Shown here piece after piece: positions 10,930 to 21,024 of a DNA stretch of 64,000 nt. A model generated the notes under the pieces. That model made no database searches and was not told the DNA's origin. It worked only from the letters and a program-made list of their open reading frames with translations. Position numbers and translations under genes: made by a program. Position 1 is the first letter of the stretch; each line of letters opens with the position of its first letter. The stretch is from Morella rubra (taxonomy: Eukaryota; Streptophyta; Magnoliopsida; Fagales; Myricaceae): positions 23,256,997 to 23,320,996 of the forward strand of contig CM025850.1 of NCBI GenBank assembly GCA_003952965.2, in the 5' to 3' direction.

Positions 10930-11726
10930 GAACATCGATTGCAGATCTTATTCTTTTTAAGGAAGTTCTTGAACTTTCTAGTCATCAAGACTATGTCTTC
11001 CTCATCGTCATCCTCATCTTTGCTTATGGAAGATTTAAGAGCGATCCTCATCTTTTTCTTCCTCATCTTCATTCTCGAGCATTTGGATTTCATGGGTCAT
11101 TAAAGATCTAATTAGCTCATCTAGAGGAAGCTTGGTGAGATCCTTGGCTTCTTGTATGGCGGTCACTTTGGCCTTCCATGACTTTGGTAGTGACCTAAGG
11201 ATTTTTCTCACCAAATCGAGTTAGTATAAGATTTACTAAGTGCATTTAAGGCATTTATAATTGTGGTAAATCTAGTATACATGCTAGTAATGGATTCCTC
11301 TGGTGTCATTTTAAACAACTCATAATTATGAACAAGCATGTTGATTTTTGACTCTTTAACTTGGCTTGTTCCTTCATGTGTAATCTCTGGAGCATGCCAA
11401 ATTTCCTTAGCATTTGTGCAAGAAGATATTCTATTAAACTCTCCTCTATCTAAAGCAATATAATATGTTCATAGCTCTTGCATCTAGAGAGATTTTCTTT
11501 TTGTCTAGGTCACTATATTCATTTTCATTTTTAAGAGTTTCAACCTCTCCAACTTTCTTTGTGGGAATATGTGGACCATTCAATATGCATAACATAAATC
11601 ATAATCAATAGATTGAAAATAAATACTCATCCTAACTTTCCAATATGCATAATCACTACCATTAAAGAATGGTGGTCTAAGTGTGGAAAGTCCTTCAACT
11701 TGAGTGTTGAAGCTTGAAGTTGCCAT
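10930..11726 (-). pseudogene. Copia gag (UBN2-type) remnant
   Basis: The frame begins at ATG 11726 on minus (MATSSFNTQVEG...) and keeps the copia gag signatures FFNGSDYAYWKVRM and YFQSIDYDL, then breaks near 11590. Other frames continue with EIWHAPEITHEGTSQVKES, INMLVHNYELFKM, TPEESITSMYTRFTTI and an acidic stretch followed by RKFKNFLKK. These fit the UBN2 capsid domain and the start of the nucleocapsid linker. The zinc knuckle and all of pol are absent. Stops and frameshifts make it non-functional. Confidence 0.8.
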
Positions 11727-11767
11727 TCTAACTCAAGATTTTTAAATCTTGTATAACGAGCACCAAG

Positions 11768-11779
11768 CTCTGATACCAA
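11768..11779 (-). other. Copia primer-binding site (initiator tRNA-Met)
   Basis: GCTCTGATACCA on plus is TGGTATCAGAGC on minus, the standard Ty1/copia PBS. It lies 1 base outside the LTR boundary TG at 11781, on the gag side. Confidence 0.9.
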
Positions 11780-11780
11780 T

Positions 11781-13003
11781 TGTGAGTCCTAGATTAAGGC
11801 AACCCAAGAGGGGAGGTGAATTGGGTTTCCAAACTTTTTCACTTTTAACCCTCAAAACCGTGTTTGCAAAATAAAGTCTAATTTAGCACAAGTATATTAA
11901 AAAAACAAGTAAATAAGTGCTTAAATGTAAAGGAGTAGGGATAGAGAAGCAAACGTGATTTTTAGGTGTTCGGCAAACCCGCCTACATCCACCCCTCAAG
12001 CTCCTTACCGAGCCTTGAGGTTTTCCACTATCTTCAAATAGCATACACTCTAGCTTCAGTGCTAGAGAACCGTACAAGTGTTTTCCCGGGCTTAACACTC
12101 AAACCCACCCAAGTGGTTTTTCGGGCTCACCACTCACAACCTAACAAGCTTGAGATATACCTCTCTAAGCTTCTTCTTTAGTGAACAACCTCACTAAAGG
12201 AATCACCTCTTTTAGATATAAAGATTGAACAATAAACTCTCTCAAAAGATATGAAATTGGAAATCTCTATCTCTTGATTCACATAAAGACAAGGATATGA
12301 AAGTGTGTTTTGTGTGAATGATATGAGAAATATAGAATATGAAGTTTTGGAATATTTCTCAAGTGATCTATAAATGATATGTGGTTGTTGTGTATTTATT
12401 TTGGACGTTATGAAGGTATATTTATAGGCCACATATGAAAATAGCCGTTGGGAGTCGTCTGTTAAAACGAGCCGGTCGACCGCTACATGAACCGGTCGAC
12501 CGCTTCAAGTTACCGTTACTCAACGGTCATATGTCAGAACTCAAACGGATCTATTTCAAAAATCAATCGGTCGAAGACCGGTCGACCTCCTCAACTTAAG
12601 CACATGATCCGGTTCAATTAAAATCACGTTTTTGACCTGTTTGAAACACCCAATTTTAGAGACTTACTTCACATAGTATAGGAAAGGTTTGGGAATTTTG
12701 ATTAGGGTGTTTTGAAACCTTTAAAAATTTTTAATCTTTCAAACAAAAAGTAAAACGGTTTATGCATGTTTTGAAAGATATGCAAGTGTGATTCAAATCC
12801 TTGTCAAAAGTGAAACTAAGAGTTACAAGGTTTATACCCTAAGGTCTTGAAACTTCACTTTTGAGCTCCTTGCATCTTCTTGATCTTCTTTCTTCAAGTC
12901 TTTGGCTCTTTCATCAAAACGTCTTTCTTTGAAGATGTCCATTTTATAAACTTAATCCATTTATTGAAATCATCAAAATCTCGATTGTGCACAAAAGCCA
13001 ACA
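11781..13003 (-). repeat. Copia LTR (1223 bp), flanked by PBS on one side and PPT on the other
   Basis: The ends are TGTGAGTCCTAG (11781-) and AAAAGCCAACA (-13003), i.e. TGTTGG...CA on the minus strand. The PBS follows on the gag side and the polypurine tract precedes on the other, so this one LTR served as 3' LTR of one copy and 5' LTR of the next. Its middle (12460-12600) has several ACCGGTCGACCG motifs. Frames inside it are not genes. Confidence 0.8.
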
Positions 13004-13017
13004 ATCTCCCCCTTTTT
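13004..13017 (-). other. Copia polypurine tract
   Basis: Plus ATCTCCCCCTTTTT reads AAAAAGGGGGAGAT on minus and abuts the TGTTGG start of the LTR at 13003. This is the usual priming site for plus-strand DNA synthesis. Confidence 0.85.
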
Positions 13018-13053
13018 GATGATGACAATAAATTGATAGTTTTGGGATGACTC

Positions 13054-13289
13054 TTTTGAAAGATATGCAAGTGTGATTCATAATCCTTGTCAAAAGTGAA
13101 ACTAAGAGTTACAAGGTTATACCCTAAGTCTTGAAATCTTCACTTTTGAGCTCTTGCATCTTCTTGATCTTCTTTCTTCAAGTCTTTGGCTCTTTCATCA
13201 AAACGTCTTTGTCTTTGAAGATGTCCATTTTATAAACTTGATCCATTTATTGAAATCAACAAAATCTCGATTGTGCACAAAAGCCAACA
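13054..13289 (-). repeat. Partial second copia LTR
   Basis: The 236 bp from TTTTGAAAGATATGCAAG to AAGCCAACA repeats 12769-13003 with a few substitutions and small indels. It is the outer 236 bp of an LTR. At 13053 it is fused to pre-PPT sequence, so the rest of the LTR and nearly the whole internal domain of that copy are deleted. CACTA sequence resumes at 13290. Confidence 0.8.
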
Positions 13290-13770
13290 AGTTCACCTTG
13301 TCCAGGAGCAAGGGGCAAGAGGGCTCTGACTCGATGGTTCACTCGTCGCGCCGCAGCGGCCACAAAAGAGGCAACACAAGCATCGACCGACCAGATCAAA
13401 GGCACCTCTCGAAATGAGAACGCCTGCAGTGCCTCCTCCCTGGGTGGCCCAGCTATTTACGGATCTCGACAACCATGTTGGGGCTACTGTGAAGACCGCT
13501 CTACAACCTCTTCAGGAGCAGGTGGATAAATTGACTAAGGAGGTGCAGGAGCTCCGAGATGATCAAGAGAAGCTCCAAACCGCCTTTGAAGGGGAGTGCA
13601 CTGTTACGTTCCTGCGCAACAAGGCATCGTGGCTCATATGAAGGGGGTCAACGAACACTGGAAGAAATCAAGAAGACTCTGATGATTTCAAGACAGAGGC
13701 AGATCCACAGAAGATTCCCGGAGATATTCCAGATGATGTGGCGACTTTCCGTGATGCTGTTCAGCCTTGA
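13290..13770 (+). pseudogene. CACTA-associated 'plant transposon protein', C-terminal part
   Basis: Past the copia insertion the coding sequence continues in several frames. It has a basic low-complexity linker (SSRRSGHKRGN), then WVAQLFTDLDNHVGATVKT and LQEQVDKLTKEVQELRDDQ. The last is a coiled coil typical of the C-terminus of these proteins. A frame ending DVATFRDAVQP stops at TGA 13768-13770. Frameshifts occur near 13590 and probably near 13680. Together with 10389-10924 it forms one disrupted gene. Confidence 0.6.
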
Positions 13771-16198
13771 TGATTTTTACTATTTTTACTATCATTTTAG
13801 GACATACATTTGGATTTATGTTTTTATTTTTGATTTGGTATTTTATTATTTTTTATTTGGGATATTTATGTTATTTGTGGATATGTAATGACTGTGATTT
13901 GAATTTTTTTTCTCGACACTTACATACATAAATTGACCAAAATACCTTTTGTTGGCAAAATTAACAAAAAAACAAAGTTAAACAAGTAAATAAAATAGAT
14001 CTAAATAAAATTTAAGTACATACAAATATACATCGATTAAATTTTTTAGCGATGATAAATTTTAAAATATTTTTTTTTTTTTTAATTTTAAAATCACCGA
14101 TCTATCGCTGTTTTAGGTATCGATCGTTTAAGTACGGTGTCGTTTAGATATTTCTAACCGACCGATCATTAAAATATACGATCGATCGTAAATATTGAAG
14201 TGATCGATCGTCAAGGACACCTTCGTTTTGGCTTTTGCGTAACGATTCGATCGTTACTGGCACACTGATCGATTGTCAGTATGCTTCGTCGTTTTCGTTA
14301 GACGAAGCGATCGATCGTTACATAAAGCGGTCAATCGGTTTGCACGGTGTCATTTTAAACGCAAAAGGCAATGATCGGTTAACAATCGATCGGTACATAA
14401 ATTTAATGATTAAACATTTTTGATTGAATAATGTGAGCTTAAATAATTAGAAATACAAAATATATATTAACAAAGTATGTTAGGATATGTTTAGATTACA
14501 TAAAAACATATAAGTGTACTTCATTAATATTTAGGAAAGCATGTACAAGTTGTACATGTTACATCAAATAAACATTTTGTAAGAGTTAGTATGAGCAATG
14601 TACTAAGATGTCATAAACTAGTGATATAAAGTTTATTTAACACATGATTATAAGTTATTAGTATGAGGTATGTATTAAAATGACATTTTAAGTAAAATAA
14701 TTTTAATAATTATTTCATTTGTTAGGTTAAAAATTATTTTTTTAATAATTAGGTTTAACGATCGATCGGCTTGTTACCGATCAATCGTGAAGGACGGTGT
14801 CGTTTAACAGTTTGAGAACGATTAATCATATATTAAGACAGATTGATCGCTATCATCCGTCGTCATTTTTAATTCGTTCATGATCGTCCGGAATTGTGGC
14901 GATCGATCGGTTGAAAAACTTCGCAGAATTTTAAAGCTGACAAGGCGATCGATCGTTAAAGTGACCTGATCGATCGGTGTTTATCGTGCTTGAAATGCCA
15001 AAATGCTCTAAGGCCATGGGTGAAGTGCAAAACACACCCACGACAACAAAGAGACCGAAGGCTTGCGGCAAGGAGCTATTTCCTCTCAAACTTAGCCCAA
15101 ATACCGTCCTTTTGGTTGAGAGAGTGTTTAGAATAGATTAAGAGGAAGCCTGAGCTCAAATTCATTGGTTTTTTAACCAAGTGAATATTGAAAATTTTGG
15201 GTGAAATTTGTGAGATTTTGGTGATTTAGTCGTTTTGGTGTTGATTTTGTGCAAGAGGTAATATACTCTACGTACATTATGATTTAGAACGATTTGGTTG
15301 GTTATTTGATGATTTTTTGATTTGGTATTTGTGGGTATGTGATATAATTAGTGATGATTAGAGCTTATTAGGATGTTTTTAATATGTACATTGGAATGGG
15401 TATTGAATGAGGATGATTGGAGTGATTTGGGCATGGATTTGAGTGTGTGGGTTTGCATGGTTTTATTGAATAGGTAATTGACGATCGATCCATTACGATC
15501 GATCGTCTGTTAGATGGCCGATCGATCATTATGTTTTAAATATCGATCGTCTGCTAGATGGTTGTTGACAATCGATCGTCATATTTTTACGATCGATCGG
15601 TGTTTCACGCAGGTTGCAAATTATTGATGTGTAGCATTTATATTTATTTACATGTTTGATTATTGAAGTGCTTGAGTTCTGGAAATAAATTATGTAGTTT
15701 GAGAAGCATGGAGGATGAATATTGGAGTGTTTTTTACTTGTTTTGTTTGGGTTTATTTTTGGATATAATGTGTGTACCCTTAGACCCGTTCAAGGGTTAG
15801 GACGGATAAATATGTTTATCACGTAATAACCCTTGAATTGTCCAAAATATGGACAGTTTGAGATTGTGTATTCGTGGTTGGACGAGTTCGGTACTTGTGT
15901 CCTGTCCAGTCTTGGAGGAAGTTGGTATCATCTACCTTTTGTCTTCTGGGTATACTACTAGCATTGGTGTATGACGTCATACAACTATCGTTGATGACGT
16001 TTGCCCCCAACGCTGGTGCGTGTACTTGGGGACTGGGGGAGATGCTGCCGAATTTTTTTCAGGTATGGATGGACTGTTCAACTCCGAATGCACAATCTTG
16101 AATGGGATAGGACCTATCAGCTAGGGCATAAATGTCACGTTCCAATGATTGGTGTTTATGAGTTACTTAATGTCGTGTATTTTTTTAGATTGGTGGCG
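13771..16198. repeat. CGATCGATCG arrays and leader between the two CACTA genes
   Basis: 13771-14085 is AT-rich 3' flank. 14090-14420 and 14755-15000 carry dense CGATCGATCG motifs separated by an AT-rich stretch. 15000-15260 resembles a transcribed leader and ends GCAAGAG|GTAATA, a possible donor. 15480-15602 again carries CGATCGATCG motifs, probably in an intron. This could be the right end of one element abutting the left end of another, though no CACTA terminus is visible between them. Confidence 0.55.
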
Positions 16199-18675
16199 AT
16201 GGATAAGAGTTGGGTTTACGAGAAAAATCGGTTTGGTGAAAAGTATGCGAGGGGGTCTGTGGGTTTGTCGGTATGGCTGCTTGTTGTGTAGACTCTGGGG
16301 TAGATAGATGTTGTGTCGGAAGTGTAGAAATGTAGTGTTTCAAGTGTTGGATAAAATGGAAGATCATATATACATTAATGGGTTTGATGTGAGCTATATG
16401 TTATGGGTATTTCACGGGGAGGGTATTCAACTTGCTTCAAATATGAGTCAAGAGTCCGGTGCGAGCTTGCCACATATTGATGAGGATTTAGAGAGAGATA
16501 GCTCTGATGGGATGGAGGAAATGTTAACCGATGTTCGTGCGGGTTAGAAGGTGGGGCGGCAGGGGTTGAAACGGAGAACCCTAATATTAGGGAAACCCCC
16601 ACTTGGGACCGAAGGCTTCAACACCATTTGATAAGTTATGGGAAGAGGCAGAACATGAATTGTATCCTGGATGTACCAAGTTTAGTAAGTTGTCATTTAC
16701 GTCCGCTGTTGCATGTGAAGTCGGAGAATAAGCTGTCGGTTAAGGCATTTGATATGGTGTTACAGTTAATGAAGGAGGCGTTGCCAGAGGGAGAGACTTT
16801 ACCAAAATCGTATTACGAGGCGAAACAATTGTGAAAGGGTCTTGGGTTTAGTTATGATAAGATCCATGCATGTCAGAATGATTGTGTGTTGTTTTGGAAG
16901 GAAAACAGTGAGTTAGACAGATGTTCGGTATTTAGGGTGTCCCTAGACTTAAACGTTTGTTTACCACAAAAGATGTAGCTCATGACATGAGATGGCATAA
17001 GGAGAAACGGGTCGACGATGGAGAGAGTATGAGGCATCCTGCAGATTCATTGGTTTGGAAGAATTTTGATAAGGACCATAGTTGGTTTGCTCAAGATGCC
17101 CGCAACGTCCGCCTTGGTCTTGCTTCGACGGGTTTAATCCGTTCGGAACATGAGCAATGCGTACAGTATTTGGCCAGTCGTTGTGTTTCCATATAATTTA
17201 CCCCAATGAGGTGTATGAAGGTCCCATTTTCACTATGACTCTTTTGATCCCAGGTCGCAAAGTCACCAGGAAATGATATAGATGTATATCTTCGACCCTT
17301 AGTGGACGAGTTGAAACAACTATGGAAGATGGAGTTGAGACACATGACGCTTTAGATGGGATGACATTTAAGATGCATGCAGCTTTGATGTGGACCATAA
17401 ATGATTTCCCAGCATATGCCAATTTATCTGGATGGAGTACCAAAGGGAAGTTGGCATGTCCAACGTGTAATTTAGACACTGACTATAAGTGGTTGAAGCA
17501 CGGGAGAAGAATGTGTTATATGGGTCATAGGAGATACTTGACACCGGGGCATGCATGGAGATATGATGTGGATACGTTCGATGGAAAAGAAGAACATGGA
17601 CTTCCGCCGGGAGTTAACTGGTGAGGACATATTGGAACAATTGATGCATGTCGGGGAGACTATCTTTGGTAAAGCGTCAGGGAAGAATAGGGGAAAGAAA
17701 AAACAATCGTCGGAACGTTTGAATTGGACGAAGAAGAGCATCTTTTTCCAACTGCCGTATTGGAGTACGTTAGGGTTACGGCATAACTTGGACGTGATGC
17801 ACATCGAGAAGAACATATGTGACAACGTGATTGGACGGTGATGAATATCGAGTTCAAGACCAGAGATTCAGCGGGTGCACGTAGAGATTTAGCTGAAATG
17901 GGGGTCAAAAAAGACTTGCACTTGGTGTATGACGGTCGGGTTGAATTGATGCCTCAAGCGGCGTATACTTTAACTCGGGAAGAGCGAAGGAGGGCTTGTG
18001 AGTGGTTAAAAGACGTGAGGTTCCCGATGGTTATGCTGCTGAGATTTCATGTTGTGTGAATCTAGATGAGTTGAAGGTGTCTGGAATGAAAAGTCATGAT
18101 TGTCATGTGTTATTACAGAGGGTTCTTCCAGTGATGATCCGAGGGTTGTTGAAGGAAGACGTGTGTGGCGCAGTGATTGAATTATGTTTGTTTTTTTAAG
18201 AGTTGTGTTCACGTACGTTGAAGATTTCTGTATTGCAGAGGATGTTAGAAGATATCGGGATAATTTTATGCAAATTGGAAATGATTTTTCCACCCGCTTT
18301 TTTTATAGTGATGATGCATTTGGCGGTCCACTTACCGCGCGAAGCAATGCTTGCTGGACCGTACAATACAAATGGATGTATCCAGTTGAACGGTTAATGA
18401 GTGTCTCGAAATGGTATGTGAAAAATAAGTCGCGTCCCGAAGGGTCGATTGCAGAAGCGTATATTGAGAATGAGTGTTCGACATTTTGTTCCCAATACCT
18501 CCTAGGGGTCGAAACAGTGTTTAATTACAGAGATCAAAACTACGATTCTGACGGCGATCCCGAGATACCAGAAAGGTCATTGGATGTGTTCACTCAGAGA
18601 ATTAGATTGATAAGGGCTGCAAAAGGACATGACATAGACGAACAGATTTCAAGAAAACTCGATGGTTTGTGCTGA
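16199..18675 (+). pseudogene. CACTA TNP2-like transposase (Transposase_21 type), decayed
   Basis: The start MDKSWVYEKNRFGEKYARG at 16199 is the family's usual N-terminus. In shifting frames there follow CRKCRNVVFQ and INGFDVSYMLWVFHGE (the N-terminal zinc-binding region), then LLHVKSENKLSVKAFDM, DVAHDMRWHKEKR, HPADSLVWKNFD, RNVRLGLAS, GLRHNLDVMHIEKNICDN and YPVERLMSVSKWYVKNKSR. Nearly the whole order of a TNP2 transposase is present. Numerous stops and frameshifts (near 16280, 16545, 16834, 17170, 17350, 17625, 17840 and 18050) abolish function. The protein would bind and cut CACTA termini. Confidence 0.85.
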
Positions 18676-18772
18676 ACAATTGCAAAGGCATCAGCAACTA
18701 CTTAAAATAAGTAAAATAAAATTTCATAGGTTTTCTATAATATACAGTCGTTGATTAACCTTATCATTACAG

Positions 18773-18960
18773 TGAACACATGGACGAACTTCGCGCGTAA
18801 GGAGTTGGTGACATTTCTCGTATGCATGAGGAACAATTTTCGGATTGGTTCTTAGGGCGAGTAAGTGTTATTGACAAAGAATTCAAATTAATAATGTGTC
18901 TTTGTTTTTAATGACCTTTTAATATATTCTTCTAGGTTCAAACTTTATGTTCTCAAAATT
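18773..18960 (+). pseudogene. Downstream exons of the TNP2 transposase, truncated
   Basis: After ...CATTACAG an exon at 18773-18860 encodes EHMDELRA, a stop, then DISRMHEEQFSDWFLGR, a recognisable C-terminal TNP2 segment. It ends at a good GTAAGT donor (18861). A TTCTTCTAG acceptor opens another exon at 18936. That exon stops resembling CACTA near 18955-18961, where it joins Ty3/gypsy integrase sequence without a terminus. Confidence 0.65.
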
Positions 18961-19934
18961 CAGGAGCATGTACACTAGCTCAAAAAGTAGTCCGAGCTGG
19001 TTTCTTTTGGCCCACCTTACATGCCGACGTGGAAAATGTAGTGCAAAAATGCGAAAAATGCCAAAGGTTCGCCAATCTCATAAATGCCCCGACGGAAAAA
19101 ATGACGATCGTGAGCTCTCCATACCCTTTCATGCAGTGGGGAATTGACATCCTCGGACCTTTCCCAATAGGACAAAGACAGTTGAAATTTCTAATCGTCG
19201 CCATCGACTACTTCACCAAATGGGTAGAAGCTGAACCACTGGCAAAGATTACTGAGCAAAATGTCCGGAAGTTCGTTTGGAAGAATATTATCTGTCGCTT
19301 CGGGCTACCTCGGTCATAATCTCTGACAATGGCAAACAATTCGACAACAAGGATTTCCGGGGATTCTGTAAGGAACTCAACATCGAGAACCATTACTCAT
19401 CTCCATATTACCCACAAGCTAATGGCCAAGTGGAATTGGCAAACCGATCACTACTGAAGCTTATCAAGACAAAACTCGACGACCATAAGAGTTTATGGGT
19501 AGAAGAAATACCCGGAGTCCTATGGGCATATCGCACGACTGTCAGAACAGCTACTGGAGAAACACCGTTCGCTCTCACTTATGGAACCGAAGCAGTAATC
19601 CCGGTCGAAATCAGGGCTCTCTCCCCACGAGTAATGATGTTCACCCCGGGAAACAATGAAGAAGAAAAAAAGCTGGATCTCGATTTACTAGAAAGTTGTG
19701 AATTACTACAACGCCAAGGTCAAACCCCGCCACTTCATCCCCAGAGATTTAGTCCTCAAAAAGGTGTTACCAGGGACCAAAGATCCACAACAAGGTAAGC
19801 TCCATCCAAATTGGGAAGGTCCTTATCGCATCACCGAAGCCAAGCGACCAGGAACATACTACTTAGAAAATCTCCAAGGAAAAGCACTACAATATCCATG
19901 GAACTCAACATACCTTAGAAAGTACTATGCATAA
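18961..19934 (+). pseudogene. Ty3/gypsy integrase remnant
   Basis: The fragment begins within the HHCC zinc finger (CEKCQRF retained, His pair lost). The DDE core is complete in motif terms: WGIDILGPFP (first Asp), ISDNGKQFDN (second Asp) and PQANGQVELANRSLLK (Glu). Next come WAYRTTVRTATGETPF and a C-terminal LHPNWEGPYRI segment, with a stop at 19932-19934. Two frameshifts break it, one near 19300-19315 and one near 19690-19735. Integrase would insert element cDNA into the chromosome. This copy cannot. Confidence 0.9.
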
Positions 19935-20149
19935 TACCTTGTTATTGTTTGTCTCCACATGTTTACATTGATATTATGATTTCATGTTTTGCATTACCAT
20001 TTTTATCATATTTGTCTCCACATGTTTACATTAATATTATGATTTCATGCTTTGCATTACCATTTTTTATCAAAAGGAAACCTTGAAGAGTTCTCTACGA
20101 AGAACCAATCGACAAACGAAGAAAGAAACCTAAATACGACCTCGAAGAA

Positions 20150-20810
20150 ACCTCGGTTCCAAGTCACACTTAAGGACTAGGCAAACTAAGGTTCCCAGTC
20201 CCCCGACGTTAAGACGACCAACCTCGGTTCCCAGTCGCATTCAAGGACTCAAGGCGAACTAAGGTTCCCAGTCCCCCGAGCTAAGACGACCTCAGAGAAC
20301 CTCGGTTCCCAGTCGCATTCAAGGACTCAAGGCGAACTAAGGTTCCAGTCCCCCGATGTTAAGACGACCTCGGAGAACCTCGGTTCCCAATCGCATTCAA
20401 GGACTACTAAGGTTCCCAGTCCTCGACGTTAAGACGACCTCGGAGAACCTCGGTTCCCAGTCGCGTTCAAGGACTAGGCGAACTAAGGTTCCCAGTCCCC
20501 CGACGTTAAAACGAACTCGGAGAACCGTTCCCTCATTCAAGGACTCAGGCGAACTAAGTTCCCAGTCCCCCTTTAAGACGACCTCGAGAACCTCGGTTCC
20601 CAGTCGCATTCAAGGACTCAGGCGAACTAAGGTTCCTCTCCCTTGACCTCAGAGAACCTTGGTTCCCGCGTTCGAGGAGAACTAAGGTCCCAGTCCCCTG
20701 ACGCTAAGACGATCTCGGAAAACCTCGTTCCCAGTCGCGTTCAAGGAGAACTAAGGTCCCAATCCCCCGACACTAAGACAACCTCGGAGAACCTCCCCCG
20801 GTTCCTTTTC
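20150..20810. repeat. Tandem repeat array, period about 78 bp, in gypsy 3' region
   Basis: The unit contains ACCTCGGTTCCCAGTCGCAT, TTCAAGGACT, GGCGAACTAAGG, TTCCCAGTCCCCCGA and TTAAGACGACC. The ACCTCGGTTCC start recurs at 20221, 20299, 20377 and 20447, with later copies more degenerate. About eight copies are present. Frames through the array are artefacts. Tandem repeats in this position are common in Tat-type elements. Confidence 0.85.
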
Positions 20811-21024
20811 ACATTTACGAACTACGAAGAACTAATGTTCACATTCGCATCCACATATCAGAACTAAAGAGATCCCTAAATCTCCAATTACAAAAAATTA
20901 TCAGATGTAATTGCATATGATCACCAAATATAATTACTATTCAACAGAAACCAACATGGGCAATAAAATGACGAAGTACAAATCGTCAATAGCAATTTAC
21001 AAGTATAACTCAGATTAACCAAAA

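Larger units (their letters stand above)
10925..13289 (-). mobile_element. Rearranged Ty1/copia LTR retrotransposon remnant
   Basis: Reading on minus from right to left there is a partial LTR (13289-13054), a short pre-polypurine segment, a polypurine tract (13017-13004), a full LTR (13003-11781), a tRNA-Met primer-binding site (11779-11768) and a gag remnant (11726-10930). The element therefore has an LTR sitting between a PPT and a PBS. It interrupts the CACTA gene in opposite orientation. No reverse transcriptase or integrase remains, and no target duplication can be assigned because the left end is truncated. Confidence 0.85.
8723..18960 (+). mobile_element. Decayed CACTA transposon complex, CGATCGATCG family
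   Basis: The left end at 8723 reads TACTAGAAAATTAGGTTTTAGTGAC, a diverged counterpart of the CACTA terminus at 6922. GTGACGAAA/TTTCGTCAC snap-back repeats and a CGATCGATCG array follow. The interior has a 'plant transposon protein' gene (10389-13770, split by a copia element) and a TNP2 transposase gene (16199-18960). More CGATCGATCG clusters lie at 9840-10260, 14085-15000 and 15480-15602. The cluster at 14085-15000, followed by a fresh leader, may be the border between two elements. No right terminus is found because the transposase ends in gypsy sequence at about 18960. Confidence 0.65.

Noticed and set aside
13014-13290. Independent host gene near the repeated 'CTTGATCTTCTTTCTTCAAG' sequence
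   Set aside because: It is duplicated LTR sequence of the copia element; the frames crossing it (13154-13417) are not genes.
16185-18293. Several minus-strand ORFs of 60-117 codons
   Set aside because: All lie opposite the TNP2 transposase remnant and reflect its codon bias.
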